From: Pantoea sp. Eser
GTDB lineage: Bacteria; Pseudomonadota; Gammaproteobacteria; Enterobacterales; Enterobacteriaceae
Reading direction: 5' to 3'
NCBI GenBank assembly: GCA_009830035.1
Contig: SZZY01000009.1
Span: 124,001 to 188,000, forward strand
Length of the DNA stretch: 64,000 nucleotides
Shown: piece by piece, positions 1 through 9,576 of the stretch
Layout: every line of letters starts with the position of its first letter
Position numbering within the stretch: the first letter of the stretch is position 1
Notes under the pieces: generated by a model
Database searches by the model: none
What the model was told of the DNA's origin: nothing
The model's input: only the letters and a program-made list of their open reading frames with translations
Program-made: the position numbers and the translations under genes

Positions 1-1775
1 CCTATGGCACCGCGATTCAGGGCCTGAAATCGGCGATGCTGGCGCGGGTGGGAGATGAGCACAATGGTCGCTTTCTGCGCGAAGAGCTGCAGCGCGTCGG
101 CTGTAATACCGATGCCTTAATCACCGACGGAAAACGCCTGACCGGCATGGTGATCCTCGGTATTAAAGATGAAGAGACTTTTCCGCTGATTTTCTATCGC
201 GATAACTGTGCCGATATGGCCCTGATGCCAGATGACGTGCAGGAAGATTTTATCGCCTCTTCGCGCGCGGTCGCGGTGACCGGCACCCACTTATCCCACC
301 CGCAGACCCGCGAAGCGGTGCTAAAAGCGCTGGATATTGCTCGGCGCAACGGCCTGCGTACCGCGCTGGATATCGATTATCGTCCGGTGCTGTGGGGATT
401 GACCTCGCTCGGCGACGGTGAAACCCGTTTCATTGAATCGTCGCAGGTAACGCAGCAGCTACAGGAAGTGGTGCATTATTTCGATTTAATCGTCGGTACC
501 GAAGAAGAGTTTCATATTGCCGGTGGCAGCACCGATACGCTGACCGCCCTGAAGAACGTGCGTCAGGCCAGTCAGGCGACGCTGGTCTGCAAACGCGGTC
601 CGCTGGGCTGCGTGGTGTTTGAAGGTGAGATCCCGGATAGCTGGCAGCAGACCCGACTGCACACCGGTGTGCGGGTCGAAGTGTTAAACGTGCTGGGCGC
701 AGGCGATGCGTTTATGTCCGGCCTGCTGCGTGGCTGGCTGAACGATGAGGGCTGGGAACAGGCGTGTCGTTACGCCAACGCCTGCGGAGCACTGGTGGTG
801 TCACGCCACGGCTGCGCGCCCGCCATGCCGACCAAAGCGGAGCTGGATGATTTCCTCAGCCGCGATAACGAGGTGAAACGGCCCGATCTCGACAGCCGCC
901 TCAACCATCTGCATCGCGTGACTACCCGCAAACAGCAGTGGCCGGAACTGAACGTGTTCGCCTTTGATCACCGCAAACAGCTGGTGGATATGGTGCGCGA
1001 AGCGGGCGTTGATGAGAGCAAAATTCCACAGCTTAAACTGCTGCTGCTGAAAGCGGCCGAGGAAGCGGCGCAAACCGCCGGGCTGGAGAACAAAAGCGGT
1101 ATTCTGGCGGATACCACCTACGGCCAGAAAGCGCTGAATGCCATTACCGGTAAACAGTGGTGGATTGGTCGCCCGATTGAACTGCCGGGTTCGCGCCCGC
1201 TGCGGCTGGAACATGGCAATATTGGCTCACAGTTAATCGACTGGCCGGCCGAGCATGTGGTGAAATGCCTAGTGTTTTACCATCCGCACGACAGCGCCGA
1301 ACTGCGTAAAGAGCAGGATGAGCAGGTACTGGATGTCTGGAACGGCTGTAACAAAAGTGGCCATGAACTGCTGCTGGAAGTGATTTTGCCGGAGAGCAAT
1401 CCGGATCGTAATGAAAGTTACTATTTTGATATTCTCAGCCACTTCTACAGCCTCGGCATTCAGCCGGACTGGTGGAAACTGCCGCCGCTGTCGGCCGAAA
1501 GCTGGCAGGCGATCAGCGGATTGATTGAACAGCAGGACCCGCACTGCCGCGGCATTCTGCTACTCGGTCTGGACGCACCGGAAGAGCAGCTCAAAGCCGG
1601 TTTCGCCGATGCGGCAAAAGCGCCATGGGTAAAAGGGTTTGCCGTCGGCCGAACGATTTTTGGTCAGCCATCGCGTCAGTGGTTACAGGGCGAGCTGGAC
1701 GATCAGTCGCTGATCGACACCGTAAAAGGCAATTACCTGCGGCTGATTGAGTACTGGCGCGCCGCCCGCGCCTGA
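1..1775 (+). CDS. iolC: 5-dehydro-2-deoxygluconokinase with fused C-terminal DUF2090 domain (5' end outside window)
   Basis: IolC phosphorylates 5-dehydro-2-deoxygluconate in cytosolic myo-inositol catabolism. The window opens inside the PfkB/ribokinase domain: the first codons read YGTAIQGLKSAML, the stretch after the usual sugar-binding N-terminus. The PfkB signature GAGDAF lies near nt 695-712 and supplies the catalytic Asp. From about nt 940 the protein continues into a DUF2090 aldolase-like domain (FAFDHRKQLVDMV onward), a fusion common in proteobacterial IolC proteins. The frame is open to TGA at 1773-1775 with no lesion. It lies head-to-tail with iolR and close to iolB and iolA, so the assignment is firm. 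Only the start is missing. Confidence 0.95.
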   Translation, partial: YGTAIQGLKSAMLARVGDEHNGRFLREELQRVGCNTDALITDGKRLTGMVILGIKDEETFPLIFYRDNCADMALMPDDVQEDFIASSRAVAVTGTHLSHPQTREAVLKALDIARRNGLRTALDIDYRPVLWGLTSLGDGETRFIESSQVTQQLQEVVHYFDLIVGTEEEFHIAGGSTDTLTALKNVRQASQATLVCKRGPLGCVVFEGEIPDSWQQTRLHTGVRVEVLNVLGAGDAFMSGLLRGWLNDEGWEQACRYANACGALVVSRHGCAPAMPTKAELDDFLSRDNEVKRPDLDSRLNHLHRVTTRKQQWPELNVFAFDHRKQLVDMVREAGVDESKIPQLKLLLLKAAEEAAQTAGLENKSGILADTTYGQKALNAITGKQWWIGRPIELPGSRPLRLEHGNIGSQLIDWPAEHVVKCLVFYHPHDSAELRKEQDEQVLDVWNGCNKSGHELLLEVILPESNPDRNESYYFDILSHFYSLGIQPDWWKLPPLSAESWQAISGLIEQQDPHCRGILLLGLDAPEEQLKAGFADAAKAPWVKGFAVGRTIFGQPSRQWLQGELDDQSLIDTVKGNYLRLIEYWRAARA

Positions 1776-1788
1776 TGCAGCCGGCCAG

Positions 1789-1823
1789 ACGCCACCCCCA
1801 GTGCCTGAGGATGGCGTTTTTTT
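1789..1823 (+). terminator. Intrinsic terminator of iolC
   Basis: Fourteen bases after the iolC stop, ACGCCA (1789-1794) pairs with TGGCGT (1812-1817), and the hairpin runs straight into seven T residues. The loop is rather long. Placement right after a stop codon supports a Rho-independent terminator separating iolC from iolR. Confidence 0.65.
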
Positions 1824-2084
1824 ATATCTCACACCGTTATCCTTCCGCTCGTCCGCCCTGCTAACCCCCACTCTCATCACCCTGACCGCCGCGAATCCGC
1901 GCCGTTTCCTGCTCGCGAGCCACGGGTTGCCTGTCCGGACCAACCAGGCAGAGACATTCTGTGAAGCAATTCATAAAGCCATGAAATAAACCGCTCTGTT
2001 GACGCAAATAAATGAAATTTTCCATCCATCTGGTACTATAGCGCTCATTATCCAGCCATTATTCTTATTACACAGGCAGAAGTA
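1824..2084 (+). promoter_or_regulatory. iolR upstream region
   Basis: Non-coding stretch between the iolC terminator and iolR. A -10-like TACTAT lies at 2034-2039 without a good -35. Just upstream, at 2012-2025, is ATGAAATTTTCCAT, an imperfect palindrome whose ATGAAAT half also occurs in the large inverted repeat upstream of iolA. That could be an autoregulatory IolR site (inference). Nothing else is recognisable here. Confidence 0.35.
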
Positions 2085-2927
2085 ATGACCAATAATCCCA
2101 CCCAACTTTCTTTATTGCAGTACGATATTCGTCGCCGCTACGAAACGCTGAGCAAACGTCTTAAACAGGTTGCGCGTTACATCCTTGATAACAGCAATAG
2201 CATTGCCTTTGATACCGTGGCCTCTATCGCCCAGCAGGCTGATGTTCCGCCATCAACCCTGATTCGCTTTGCCAACGCCTTTGGCTTTAGCGGCTTTAAC
2301 GAAATGAAACAGGTTTTTCGTCAGCACCTGATGGAAGAGACGGTTAACTACACTGAACGCGCCCGTCTGTTTCGTCAGACTTCAACCGGTGACAGCGCCA
2401 GTGCGCCTGAAAGCCCGGCTGAGATCCTCAACGTGTTTACCATGGTTAACAGCCAAGCGTTACAGCAGCTGGCGATGCAGGTTAATCCGGAGCAGCTGAA
2501 CAAAGCGGTGAAGCTGCTGAACGAGGCTGAGAATATCTATGTGATTGGACTGCGCCGTTCCTTCAGCGTTGCCTCTTATCTGGTGTATGCGCTGCGCCAT
2601 CTGGAACGTCGGGCCTTTCTGATCGACGGCCTCGGCGGCATGTTTACCGAACAGCTCAGCCTGGTGAATCCTAAAGATGTGGTGATTGCCATCAGCTACT
2701 CGCCGTATGCGCGTGAAGCGGTTGAGGTGGTTGAAATGGGTGCCAAGCACGGTGCGCATCAGATCGCCATCACTGACAGCCAGGTCAGCCCGCTGGCGGC
2801 CTTCAGCGACGTCTGTTTTGTGGTACGTGAAGCGCAGGTAGACGGCTTCCGGTCCCAGGTGGCATCCCTTTGTCTGGCGCAGACGCTGGCGGTTTCACTA
2901 GCGCTGAACAACGCGGAAACACCCTGA
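2085..2927 (+). CDS. iolR: RpiR-family transcriptional regulator of inositol catabolism
   Basis: 280-residue RpiR/HexR-type regulator. Residues about 1-80 form the HTH_6 domain (VASIAQQADVPPSTLIRFANAFG is the recognition region) and residues about 125-265 the SIS sugar-phosphate-binding domain (NIYVIGLRRSFSVASYL, VVIAISYSPYAREAVE). The gene is uninterrupted. Position between iolC and iolB/iolA indicates the iol repressor, which in other enterobacteria is released by an inositol-derived sugar phosphate. The ATG at 2085 follows a purine-rich GGCAGAAG. It converges on iolB across a strong terminator. Confidence 0.88.
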   Translation: MTNNPTQLSLLQYDIRRRYETLSKRLKQVARYILDNSNSIAFDTVASIAQQADVPPSTLIRFANAFGFSGFNEMKQVFRQHLMEETVNYTERARLFRQTSTGDSASAPESPAEILNVFTMVNSQALQQLAMQVNPEQLNKAVKLLNEAENIYVIGLRRSFSVASYLVYALRHLERRAFLIDGLGGMFTEQLSLVNPKDVVIAISYSPYAREAVEVVEMGAKHGAHQIAITDSQVSPLAAFSDVCFVVREAQVDGFRSQVASLCLAQTLAVSLALNNAETP

Positions 2928-2938
2928 TTCAGGCGATT

Positions 2939-2970
2939 AAATAAAGGCAGCCCGTTGGCTGCCTTTATTT
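2939..2970. terminator. Bidirectional terminator between iolR and iolB
   Basis: A perfect 14-bp stem (2939-2952 with 2957-2970) closed by the tetraloop CGTT. The core is GGCAGCC/GGCTGCC flanked by A/T-rich arms, so either transcript ends in a U-rich 3' arm. It lies between convergent iolR (+) and iolB (-) and serves both. Confidence 0.9.
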
Positions 2971-3008
2971 ATCGGCGGTGGGCTTAGTCACCGCCAGCGG
3001 TGGAGCGG

Positions 3009-3827
3009 TTACGGCTGACGCGGATAGTCGTCGCTGTTAACCCAGGCGTGATCTTTCTCCCAGGTAAACTTCCACAGCCGCACCGGTCCGGCCATCACGT
3101 TCAGATAGTAGTTGTTGTAACCCGCCAGCGTCGCCACCGGATGATAGCCACGCGGCACCATCACCACATCGCGATTGTAGGGCGCCATGCAGGCGTCCAG
3201 CGAGCGATCGTCGGTGTAAACCCGCTGCATTGCGAAGCCCGGTTCCGGATCGAAACGGTGATAATAGGTCTCTTCCAGATAGGTTTCGTCTTCGCTCTGT
3301 TCCTGGTCGTGCTTGTGGCTGGGATAAGAGCTGGTATCGCCCTCATTGGTATAAACTTCCACCACCAGCAAGCTGTCAGCCGGTTTATTATCCGGCAGAA
3401 TATTGTGTACCAGCCGCTGGTTACGCCCTTTGCCGCGATGCTCAACCCCCACATCTTCCTGCGCAATCAGCCGCGCAGGCAGATTGCCGTGACCCGGCGC
3501 GCTACAGACAGCCAGTTCCAGATCGCTGTCTGCCTGCACCTCGACTTCATCGTCATGCGGGACATAGACTGACCACGGCGGCACGCGCTCAAACGGTGAC
3601 ATGCGCTTACCGATGCCAGGGAATTCTGCGTGGCGGGTTTTAACCGAGGCCAGCCCGGCGACTAACACCAGGCACAGCTCTTTATCACCGCTGCTGAGGC
3701 GCAGAGTTTCACCCTTTTTCAGCAGATAAGCGTCGAAGCCGACATAACGCCAGCCGGCGCGCTCCGGTGTGACGTGCTGAATGCGGCCCTGGCTGTCAGG
3801 TGCTTGTGCTTTCGAAAGTAAAGACAT
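3009..3827 (-). CDS. iolB: 5-deoxy-glucuronate isomerase
   Basis: 272-residue IolB/KduI-family cupin that converts 5-deoxyglucuronate to 5-dehydro-2-deoxygluconate, the substrate of IolC. Metal ligands expected of the family are visible in YPSHKHDQ and in the following EETYYHRF segment. The ATG at 3827 is chosen because GGAGGAGG lies just upstream. An in-frame ATG at 3848 would precede that ribosome-binding site and is less likely. The frame is intact to TAA at 3009. It lies downstream of iolA on the same strand, separated by about 137 nt containing a strong hairpin. Confidence 0.93.
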   Translation of the reverse strand: MSLLSKAQAPDSQGRIQHVTPERAGWRYVGFDAYLLKKGETLRLSSGDKELCLVLVAGLASVKTRHAEFPGIGKRMSPFERVPPWSVYVPHDDEVEVQADSDLELAVCSAPGHGNLPARLIAQEDVGVEHRGKGRNQRLVHNILPDNKPADSLLVVEVYTNEGDTSSYPSHKHDQEQSEDETYLEETYYHRFDPEPGFAMQRVYTDDRSLDACMAPYNRDVVMVPRGYHPVATLAGYNNYYLNVMAGPVRLWKFTWEKDHAWVNSDDYPRQP

Positions 3828-3905
3828 CCCATTCCTCCTCCTCTGCATGATGTACGCGCTCGCCGCCGCAGTGGCCCGGATTTAACCGGGCCACTGAAAC
3901 CGCTA

Positions 3906-3937
3906 ACCGGCAGGCCATCGCAATACGGCCTGCCGGT
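3906..3937 (-). repeat. Intercistronic inverted repeat between iolA and iolB
   Basis: Perfect 11-bp arms (3906-3916 and 3927-3937; core CCGGCAGGCC) around a ten-base loop, with no U tract. It resembles a REP-like mRNA-stabilising or processing hairpin rather than a terminator. I did not find a second copy in the window. Confidence 0.55.
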
Positions 3938-3964
3938 CGGGCACCTCAAACAGAGTTCATTGAA

Positions 3965-5470
3965 TTAACTTAGCGTAGGCATACTGAATTCTGAAACGGT
4001 CTGCTGACCAGCTGGCCAGCGCACCGTGGCGGTTTTCATCCGGGTGTAGAAACGCACACCGTCCGGACCGTGGACGTTGAGCGCGCCAAATACCGAGCGC
4101 TTCCAGCCACCAAAGCTGTGGAAAGCCATCGGTACCGGAACCGGCACGTTCACCCCGACCATGCCCGCTTCAACGTTCTGGACAAATTCACGCGCAGTGT
4201 TGCCGTTGCTGGTGAAAATAGCGCTGCCGTTGCCGAACTCATGGCTGTTAACCAGCTGCAGCGCGCTGTCATAGTCCGGCGCACGCATGATGCTCAGCAC
4301 CGGGCCAAAAATCTCTTCACGCCAGATCACCATCTCAGAGGTGACGTTATCAAACAGCGTGCCGCCGACGTAGTAACCTTCAGCGTGACCCGCCACCTGA
4401 ATCGTGCGGCCATCCACCACCAGCTTCGCACCTTCCTGCTCGCCTTTATCGATGTAGCCGAGCACTTTATTCTGATGCGCCGCCGAAACCACCGGCCCCA
4501 TCTCATTTTCTTCAGCGCCTTTATTGATGCCAGGCCCGACACGCAGCGCTTTCACCAGCGGCGTCAGGCGGGCAATCAGTTTGTCAGCCGTATCATCACC
4601 GACCGCGACCACCACCGGCAGCGCCATGCAGCGCTCGCCCGCAGAGCCAAACGCGCCGCCCATAATGGCGTATACTGTGGCATCCAGATCGGCGTCCGGC
4701 ATCACGATAGCGTGGTTTTTGGCTGCGCCAAACGCCTGTACTCGCTTACCGTGGGCGCTGGCCGTTTTGTAGATGTGTTCTGCTACGCCGGATGAACCGA
4801 CAAAGCTCACCGCCGCTATGCGCGGATCTTTGTACAACTGTTCAGCATCTTCATTTGAGCTGTGTACCACGTTGAATACGCCATCTGGCAGACCCGCTTC
4901 GGTAAGCAGTTCCGCCATGCGGACCGCGGCAGACGGATCGAGCGCAGGCGGCTTCAGGACAAAGGTATTGCCGCAGGCCAGAGCGATCGGGAACATCCAC
5001 AGCGGTACCATCGCCGGGAAGTTGAACGGCGTGATGCCCGCCACGACGCCGACCGGCTGCATCAGCGAGTAACTGTCAACGCCACTGCCAACATTCGGTG
5101 AGTATTCCCCTTTCAGCAGATGCGGGATGCCGCAGGCAAACTCAATAACTTCAATGCCGCGGGTCAGTTCACCCAGCGCATCAGACCAGACTTTGCCATG
5201 TTCGGAGACAATCAGCGCCGCCAGTTCATCGCGATGTTGTTCCATCAGCGCTTTGAAGTTGAACAGCACACGGGCACGGCGCAGCGGTGAGGTTTTCGAC
5301 CAGGCCGGGAAGGCGTTGTGCGCAACCTCAATCACATGAGCCACTTCGTCAGCAGTACTCTGCGTCAGTTCACGTACCACTTTTCCGGTTGCCGGATCGT
5401 AAACCGGGATGGTTTCGTTGCTGGCGCTGATGGTGGTTTTACCGCCAATAAAGTTTCCTGCGATAGTCAT
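3965..5470 (-). CDS. iolA: CoA-acylating methylmalonate-semialdehyde dehydrogenase
   Basis: 501-residue aldehyde dehydrogenase of the MmsA/IolA type, which turns malonate semialdehyde plus CoA into acetyl-CoA and CO2 at the end of inositol breakdown. The catalytic cysteine lies in SAGERCMALP and the nucleotide-binding loop in FVGSSGVAEH. Length and both termini match the family and there is no lesion. The start is ATG at 5470 with AAAGAGG upstream. It is the first gene of the leftward iolA-iolB unit and is divergent from the IolI-like pseudogene across a 430-bp regulatory region. Confidence 0.95.
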   Translation of the reverse strand: MTIAGNFIGGKTTISASNETIPVYDPATGKVVRELTQSTADEVAHVIEVAHNAFPAWSKTSPLRRARVLFNFKALMEQHRDELAALIVSEHGKVWSDALGELTRGIEVIEFACGIPHLLKGEYSPNVGSGVDSYSLMQPVGVVAGITPFNFPAMVPLWMFPIALACGNTFVLKPPALDPSAAVRMAELLTEAGLPDGVFNVVHSSNEDAEQLYKDPRIAAVSFVGSSGVAEHIYKTASAHGKRVQAFGAAKNHAIVMPDADLDATVYAIMGGAFGSAGERCMALPVVVAVGDDTADKLIARLTPLVKALRVGPGINKGAEENEMGPVVSAAHQNKVLGYIDKGEQEGAKLVVDGRTIQVAGHAEGYYVGGTLFDNVTSEMVIWREEIFGPVLSIMRAPDYDSALQLVNSHEFGNGSAIFTSNGNTAREFVQNVEAGMVGVNVPVPVPMAFHSFGGWKRSVFGALNVHGPDGVRFYTRMKTATVRWPAGQQTVSEFSMPTLS

Positions 5471-5900
5471 GATGTTGCCTCTTTAAATGGTTAAGTTCCC
5501 TGCAGACTTAACTGTGCGGCCTGTCCCGCAGCCTGATCAGGCAAACCTGAAAGCGTGCTATGAAACTATTACAGTGGAACAAATTTTTCAAATAGATATT
5601 TTTAGAAAATTTCCTTTTAGCGGCACAGATCGCATTTTTCTGGTCACCAGAACGAAGGAGCCTGAAATCGGGTCAGAGCCAGCCTGTCAGGCCCTTTACG
5701 GCCGTTGACAAATCAGTCGCCGGGTAAAAAAGTGACGTTTTTTGCATGCGCGATCCGGTTTTACCGGTCCCAGGTGAAACGGAATATGGAATTAATGCGA
5801 GGCGGATCTAATAATAATTATTATTTCATTATTCATAAATAATGAAATAAACTTTCCACTTAGTTCCATCTTCCTTATTCGCTGTCACCAGAGTCGCAGC
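5471..5900. promoter_or_regulatory. Divergent iolA / IolI-like regulatory region
   Basis: 430 bp without a credible gene. It is distinctly A/T-rich relative to its surroundings, as expected for back-to-back promoters. TGGAACAAATTTTTCA (5576-5591) and the large inverted repeat at 5821-5850 are the only structured elements I can point to. No clear sigma70 pair could be fixed by eye. Confidence 0.5.
5821..5850. promoter_or_regulatory. Perfect 13-bp inverted repeat, candidate IolR operator
   Basis: Left arm TTATTTCATTATT at 5821-5833, spacer CATA, right arm its exact reverse complement at 5838-5850. The arms carry ATGAAAT, also seen upstream of iolR. Placement between two divergent inositol genes makes an operator for the local RpiR regulator plausible. 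Assignment to IolR is inference. Confidence 0.5.
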
Positions 5901-6717
5901 ATGGCCATCGATCCCACCCGCTTCTGTATTAACCGTAAAATTGCGCCCCGCCTCTCACTGGAGGCTTTTTTCCAGCTGGTCCAGCGCCTGGGGCTGAGCA
6001 AGGTGGAGCTGCGTAATGATATGCCGGGCGGCAGGGTCAGCGACGGCCTCAGTGCTGAACGGCTGCGCGCGCTGACCGACAAATATCACATTGATATCGT
6101 CACCATTAACGCCCTCTATCCTTTTAACCTCATTGATGACGATTTACTGACCCGGGCGGAGGCGTTGTTACAGGAGGCGCAACGGATTGGTGCCCGCGCG
6201 CTGGTGATGTGTCCGCTGAATGAGGGTATCTCCATATCGCCGCAGCAGACCGTGGCGGCAATGCAGCAGCTGGCTCCGCGCTTTGCACATTATGGGATTC
6301 AGGGGCTGGTCGAGCCGCTGGGGTTTCCGGTCAGCTCACTGCGTTCGGCAGTGCAGGCACAACAGCTGATTGCTGAGGCAGCGGTGCCGTTTAAGCTGGT
6401 GCTGGATACCTTCCATCATCATCTGTATGAGCAGGCTGAACAGGAGTTTCCGCTGGGCATTGAGGTTGAGCAAATCGGGCTGGTGCATCTCTCTGGGGTG
6501 GAAGATTTGCGCCCGACGGCGGAACTGACTGATTAAGGAACGGGTGATGTTAAGCGATCGCGATGTCCTGAACAGCGTGGTGCAGGTCAAACGGCTGGAG
6601 ATGCTGGGTTACAAGGGAATTTTCGCGTTTGAACCGTTCTCCAGCCAGCTGGATAGCTGGACGCCGGCTGAGATTGAACGCCAGATTCGTCACAGTATCG
6701 AACTGCTGCAGGCCTGA
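5901..6717 (+). pseudogene. IolI-like inositol isomerase, TIM-barrel, single frameshift
   Basis: Xylose-isomerase-like TIM-barrel protein. VLDTFHHH and the overall order resemble Bacillus IolI (2-keto-myo-inositol isomerase), fitting the neighbouring iol genes. The first 211 codons read cleanly to TAA at 6534-6536. Removing one extra T at 6533/6534 restores TDKERVMLSDRDVLNSV and then GYKGIFAFEPF to TGA at 6715-6717, the normal C-terminus. The lesion is therefore a single-base insertion in an otherwise complete gene of about 271 codons. The truncated product lacks the last barrel strand and is probably inactive. Family assignment is good; the exact substrate is less sure. Confidence 0.72.
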
Positions 6718-6783
6718 TTCTGCACAAATCATCGCGCGAACATAGCCCTAAACATAGACTTATCTGTGTCTGAAAAGACGTTT

Positions 6784-6807
6784 GGCCCCGGTCGGGGCCT
6801 TTTTTTA
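6784..6807. terminator. Intrinsic terminator between IolI-like and yhhS genes
   Basis: GGCCCCG (6784-6790) pairs with CGGGGCC (6793-6799) followed by eight T residues. It serves the rightward IolI-like gene, and its T run overlaps the yhhS stop codon. Confidence 0.85.
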
Positions 6808-8005
6808 CCCCTGATGCGTTTCTGTAGCCGGTTGCCTGAACTGCAGACGCAGAGTACAGACGCACGCCAGACAGACCAGCAGTGCCGTCAGCAGGTAAAC
6901 CTGAGAAACCCCGGCATAGCTCATGATCAGCCCGGCGACCGGCCCGGTAATGCCGAGCGACAGATCCATGAAGGCGGTGTAGGTTGCCAGCGCGCTGCCC
7001 TGATTTTGCTGCGGCACCACTTTCACTGCCACCACCCCCAGCGCCGGGAACACCAGCGAGAAACCGGCACTGGTAAAAAAGGCACCTGCTTTGGCCATCC
7101 ACGGATCGCCGGCGGCGGCCACCAGAAACAGCCCGATCGCTCCCACCGCCAGACAGAGACTGGCAACCCATAAACCGCCGTGCCGGTTGATGGCGTTCGG
7201 AAACAACAGCCGCGCCCCGACGAAAGCCCCGCTGAACAGCGACAGCGCAAAGGCGGCACCTTTCCAGCCTTTATCCTGATTAATAAAGGTGGCAATAACG
7301 CCGAAACCGGCAGAGCCCATCGCCAGAATCGCGCCGAAGCCAGCGATTTTCCCCAGCACCGCGCGGAACGGCAGCGGTCTGGCTTTACTGCCTTTGACGG
7401 CCGGACGCGGCAGTGCCCCGGCAATCCCCACCAGCCAGATGGCGATGATGATCCCCGACAGCCACAGCAGTCCGCCGAGCCGATAAATCAGCACGCCGAG
7501 CGGCGCGCCAATTGCCATCGCGCCATAGGTGACGATGCCGTTCCATGAGATCACCCGGCCAATGTGCAACGAACCGACCCGCGCCACGCCCCACAATGAG
7601 GTGCCGGTACCGGTGAAACTCTGCCCGACCCCGAGGATCAACCGGCCGATGCACAATAACGTCAGGCTCAGCAGCGGGCTATCGAGCGTCAGCGCCGCCA
7701 GCAGTATACAGACGCCGCTGATCAGACAACCCACCAGCCCAATCACCACCACCTTTTTGGGCCCCAGAGATCGGCATAGCGTCCGGCTCAGTAACGTCGC
7801 CACATATTGCAGGCTGATCACTAACCCGGCCCAGAAGGCGCTAAAGCCGAGGGTGTCGTGCACCCAGCTAGCCCGGCAGAATCGCCAGTGGCAGAACAAT
7901 AGTGGGATAACTGGCAAAGTTGTAGATCACGATAGAAAGGAGCAGCAGAGAAATTTTTACGCTACCGGATGCGGAAGTCGTCTCCGCTGCAGGTTGGTCA
8001 GCCAT
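6805..8005 (-). pseudogene. yhhS: MFS transporter YhhS-type, frameshifted and internally deleted
   Basis: Twelve-helix MFS carrier of the YhhS/YfcJ family. Conserved blocks GFSAFWAGLVISLQY, HIGRVISWNGIVTYGAMA and FSLVFPALGVVAVK are all visible. The original ATG is at 8005 (MADQPAAETTSASGSVK). The first 45 codons end at an in-frame TAG beside a frameshift near 7870, where LPGYVHD should read. A second small deletion near 7780 removes part of the signature loop after ATLLSR while keeping frame downstream, and a few residues are missing from ATFINQDKGW. Three independent lesions make function very unlikely. It is divergent from yhhT, also an inner-membrane transporter. Confidence 0.8.
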
Positions 8006-8289
8006 CAGTCATCGCGCACGTAGTTAGCTGAAAGGTAACGGTTAGCTGTTAAGTATCCCCGCTTTCACCGACAACGCATCCCGGCAGCATCGGTGGTTAT
8101 CATTTTCGTCACCCGCCCTAACGCTGCAAATGTCGGGGTCAGACCCATCAGGGTTTTATTCGGCTGGCGTGCCTGAAGTTGCGGTGGACTCAAATCCGGC
8201 GGCTATTTTTACGGTTTCTCTGATAAATCAGCTTGTTAATTTTACTTCAGCTACACTTTCCTCAGCCAATTTGTGTGACGGGAGAGGAA

Positions 8290-9576
8290 ATGAGCGAGCT
8301 GCAACGGGAAAAAATCGGACAAAATATTTTGATCAAACTGGCGATGCTGGTGATGATCCTCGCCGGCGTGCGGGCCGCGTCCGATATTCTGGTGCCACTG
8401 TTGCTGGCGGCCTTTTTTGCCATTGTGCTTAACCCGCTGGTCACCATGCTGATGCGGCGCGGTTTTCGCCGCGGGCTGGCGATTACGTTGGTTATGACGG
8501 TGATCTTCTTCGTCATCCTGCTGCTTGGCGCAGTACTGGCCAGCTCTATGAGTGAGTTATCCGATCTCTACCCGCAGCTGCGCGCCACCATGAAGCAGAA
8601 AATGACGGTGCTGCAGCATCTGGCGGCCGGCTTTCACCTCAACATCTCGACCGATGTGTTAATTCAGCGCTTCGACCCGAACACCATGATGAACCTGGCA
8701 ACGGTGGCGCTGAGCGGCTTCTCAGGCGCGATGACCAATACGGTGCTGCTGATCCTGACCGTGGTGTTTATGCTGTTTGAAGTGCCCCACCTGCCCTACA
8801 AAATGCGTAACGCGCTGGTTAACCCCAAGATCCGTATCGCCGGACTGCACAAAGCGCTGAAAGGGGTAACGCACTATCTGGCGCTGAAGACGCTGGTCAG
8901 TGTGATAACCGGTCTGGCGGTGTGGCTCAGTCTCTATCTGCTGGATGTGAAATTTGCGCTGCTGTGGGGTGTGGTGGCGTTTATCCTCAAATTCATTCCC
9001 AATATCGGCCCGATCATTGCCGGCATTCCGCCCTTTTTACAGGCGTTATTACTCAACAGCCTGTTTGATGCGGCGATGGTGGCGGCGCTGTTTACCGCCA
9101 TTCATATGGTGTTTGGCAATATGCTGGAGCCGCGCCTGATGGGCCGGGGGCTGGGTTTATCCACCCTGGTGGTGTTTCTGTCGTTAGTGTTCTGGGGCTG
9201 GCTGCTCGGTACGGTCGGTATACTGCTGTCGGTGCCGCTCACCAGCATTACCAAAATCCTGATGGAGACCACGCCGGGCGGCAGCCGGCTGGCGATTATG
9301 CTGGGTACCGGGCGACCGAAACGGGCGCGTTGGCAATCTGCTGATGATCGGCGTTCATCTCAAAGGCAAAACTGTTATCGGCGAAATGGCGCTCCAGTCG
9401 CTGCACATGCGGGCTGTGGCGCTTGTTCCGTAGCTGCTCAAGCAGCAGGTCGTTGCCGCTCATCTCACCGATCAGCAAATGAAAGCGCTTATCCTGCTCC
9501 AGAAAGGCAGCATCATTTTCAGCGTGCTGTTGCAGTTCCGCCGTCAGCACTAACAGGGCGGCGCGCTGCGCCGTAG
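8290..9576 (+). CDS. yhhT: AI-2E family transporter YhhT with aberrant antisense-derived C-terminus
   Basis: PerM/AI-2E exporter family protein. The N-terminal about 345 residues align along the whole of E. coli YhhT from memory (GVTHYLALKT, FIPNIGPIIAGIPP, GNMLEPRLMG, ILLSVPLTSI), with about eight membrane segments. The start is ATG at 8290 behind GGAGAGG. The family normally stops just after LAIMLGTGRPK. Here the frame runs on for about 80 further residues of charged, low-complexity sequence that is the antisense of a truncated gntR gene, so a deletion has removed the native stop. The membrane core is complete and may still work; the tail is certainly not native. Confidence 0.75.
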   Translation: MSELQREKIGQNILIKLAMLVMILAGVRAASDILVPLLLAAFFAIVLNPLVTMLMRRGFRRGLAITLVMTVIFFVILLLGAVLASSMSELSDLYPQLRATMKQKMTVLQHLAAGFHLNISTDVLIQRFDPNTMMNLATVALSGFSGAMTNTVLLILTVVFMLFEVPHLPYKMRNALVNPKIRIAGLHKALKGVTHYLALKTLVSVITGLAVWLSLYLLDVKFALLWGVVAFILKFIPNIGPIIAGIPPFLQALLLNSLFDAAMVAALFTAIHMVFGNMLEPRLMGRGLGLSTLVVFLSLVFWGWLLGTVGILLSVPLTSITKILMETTPGGSRLAIMLGTGRPKRARWQSADDRRSSQRQNCYRRNGAPVAAHAGCGACSVAAQAAGRCRSSHRSANESAYPAPERQHHFQRAVAVPPSALTGRRAAP

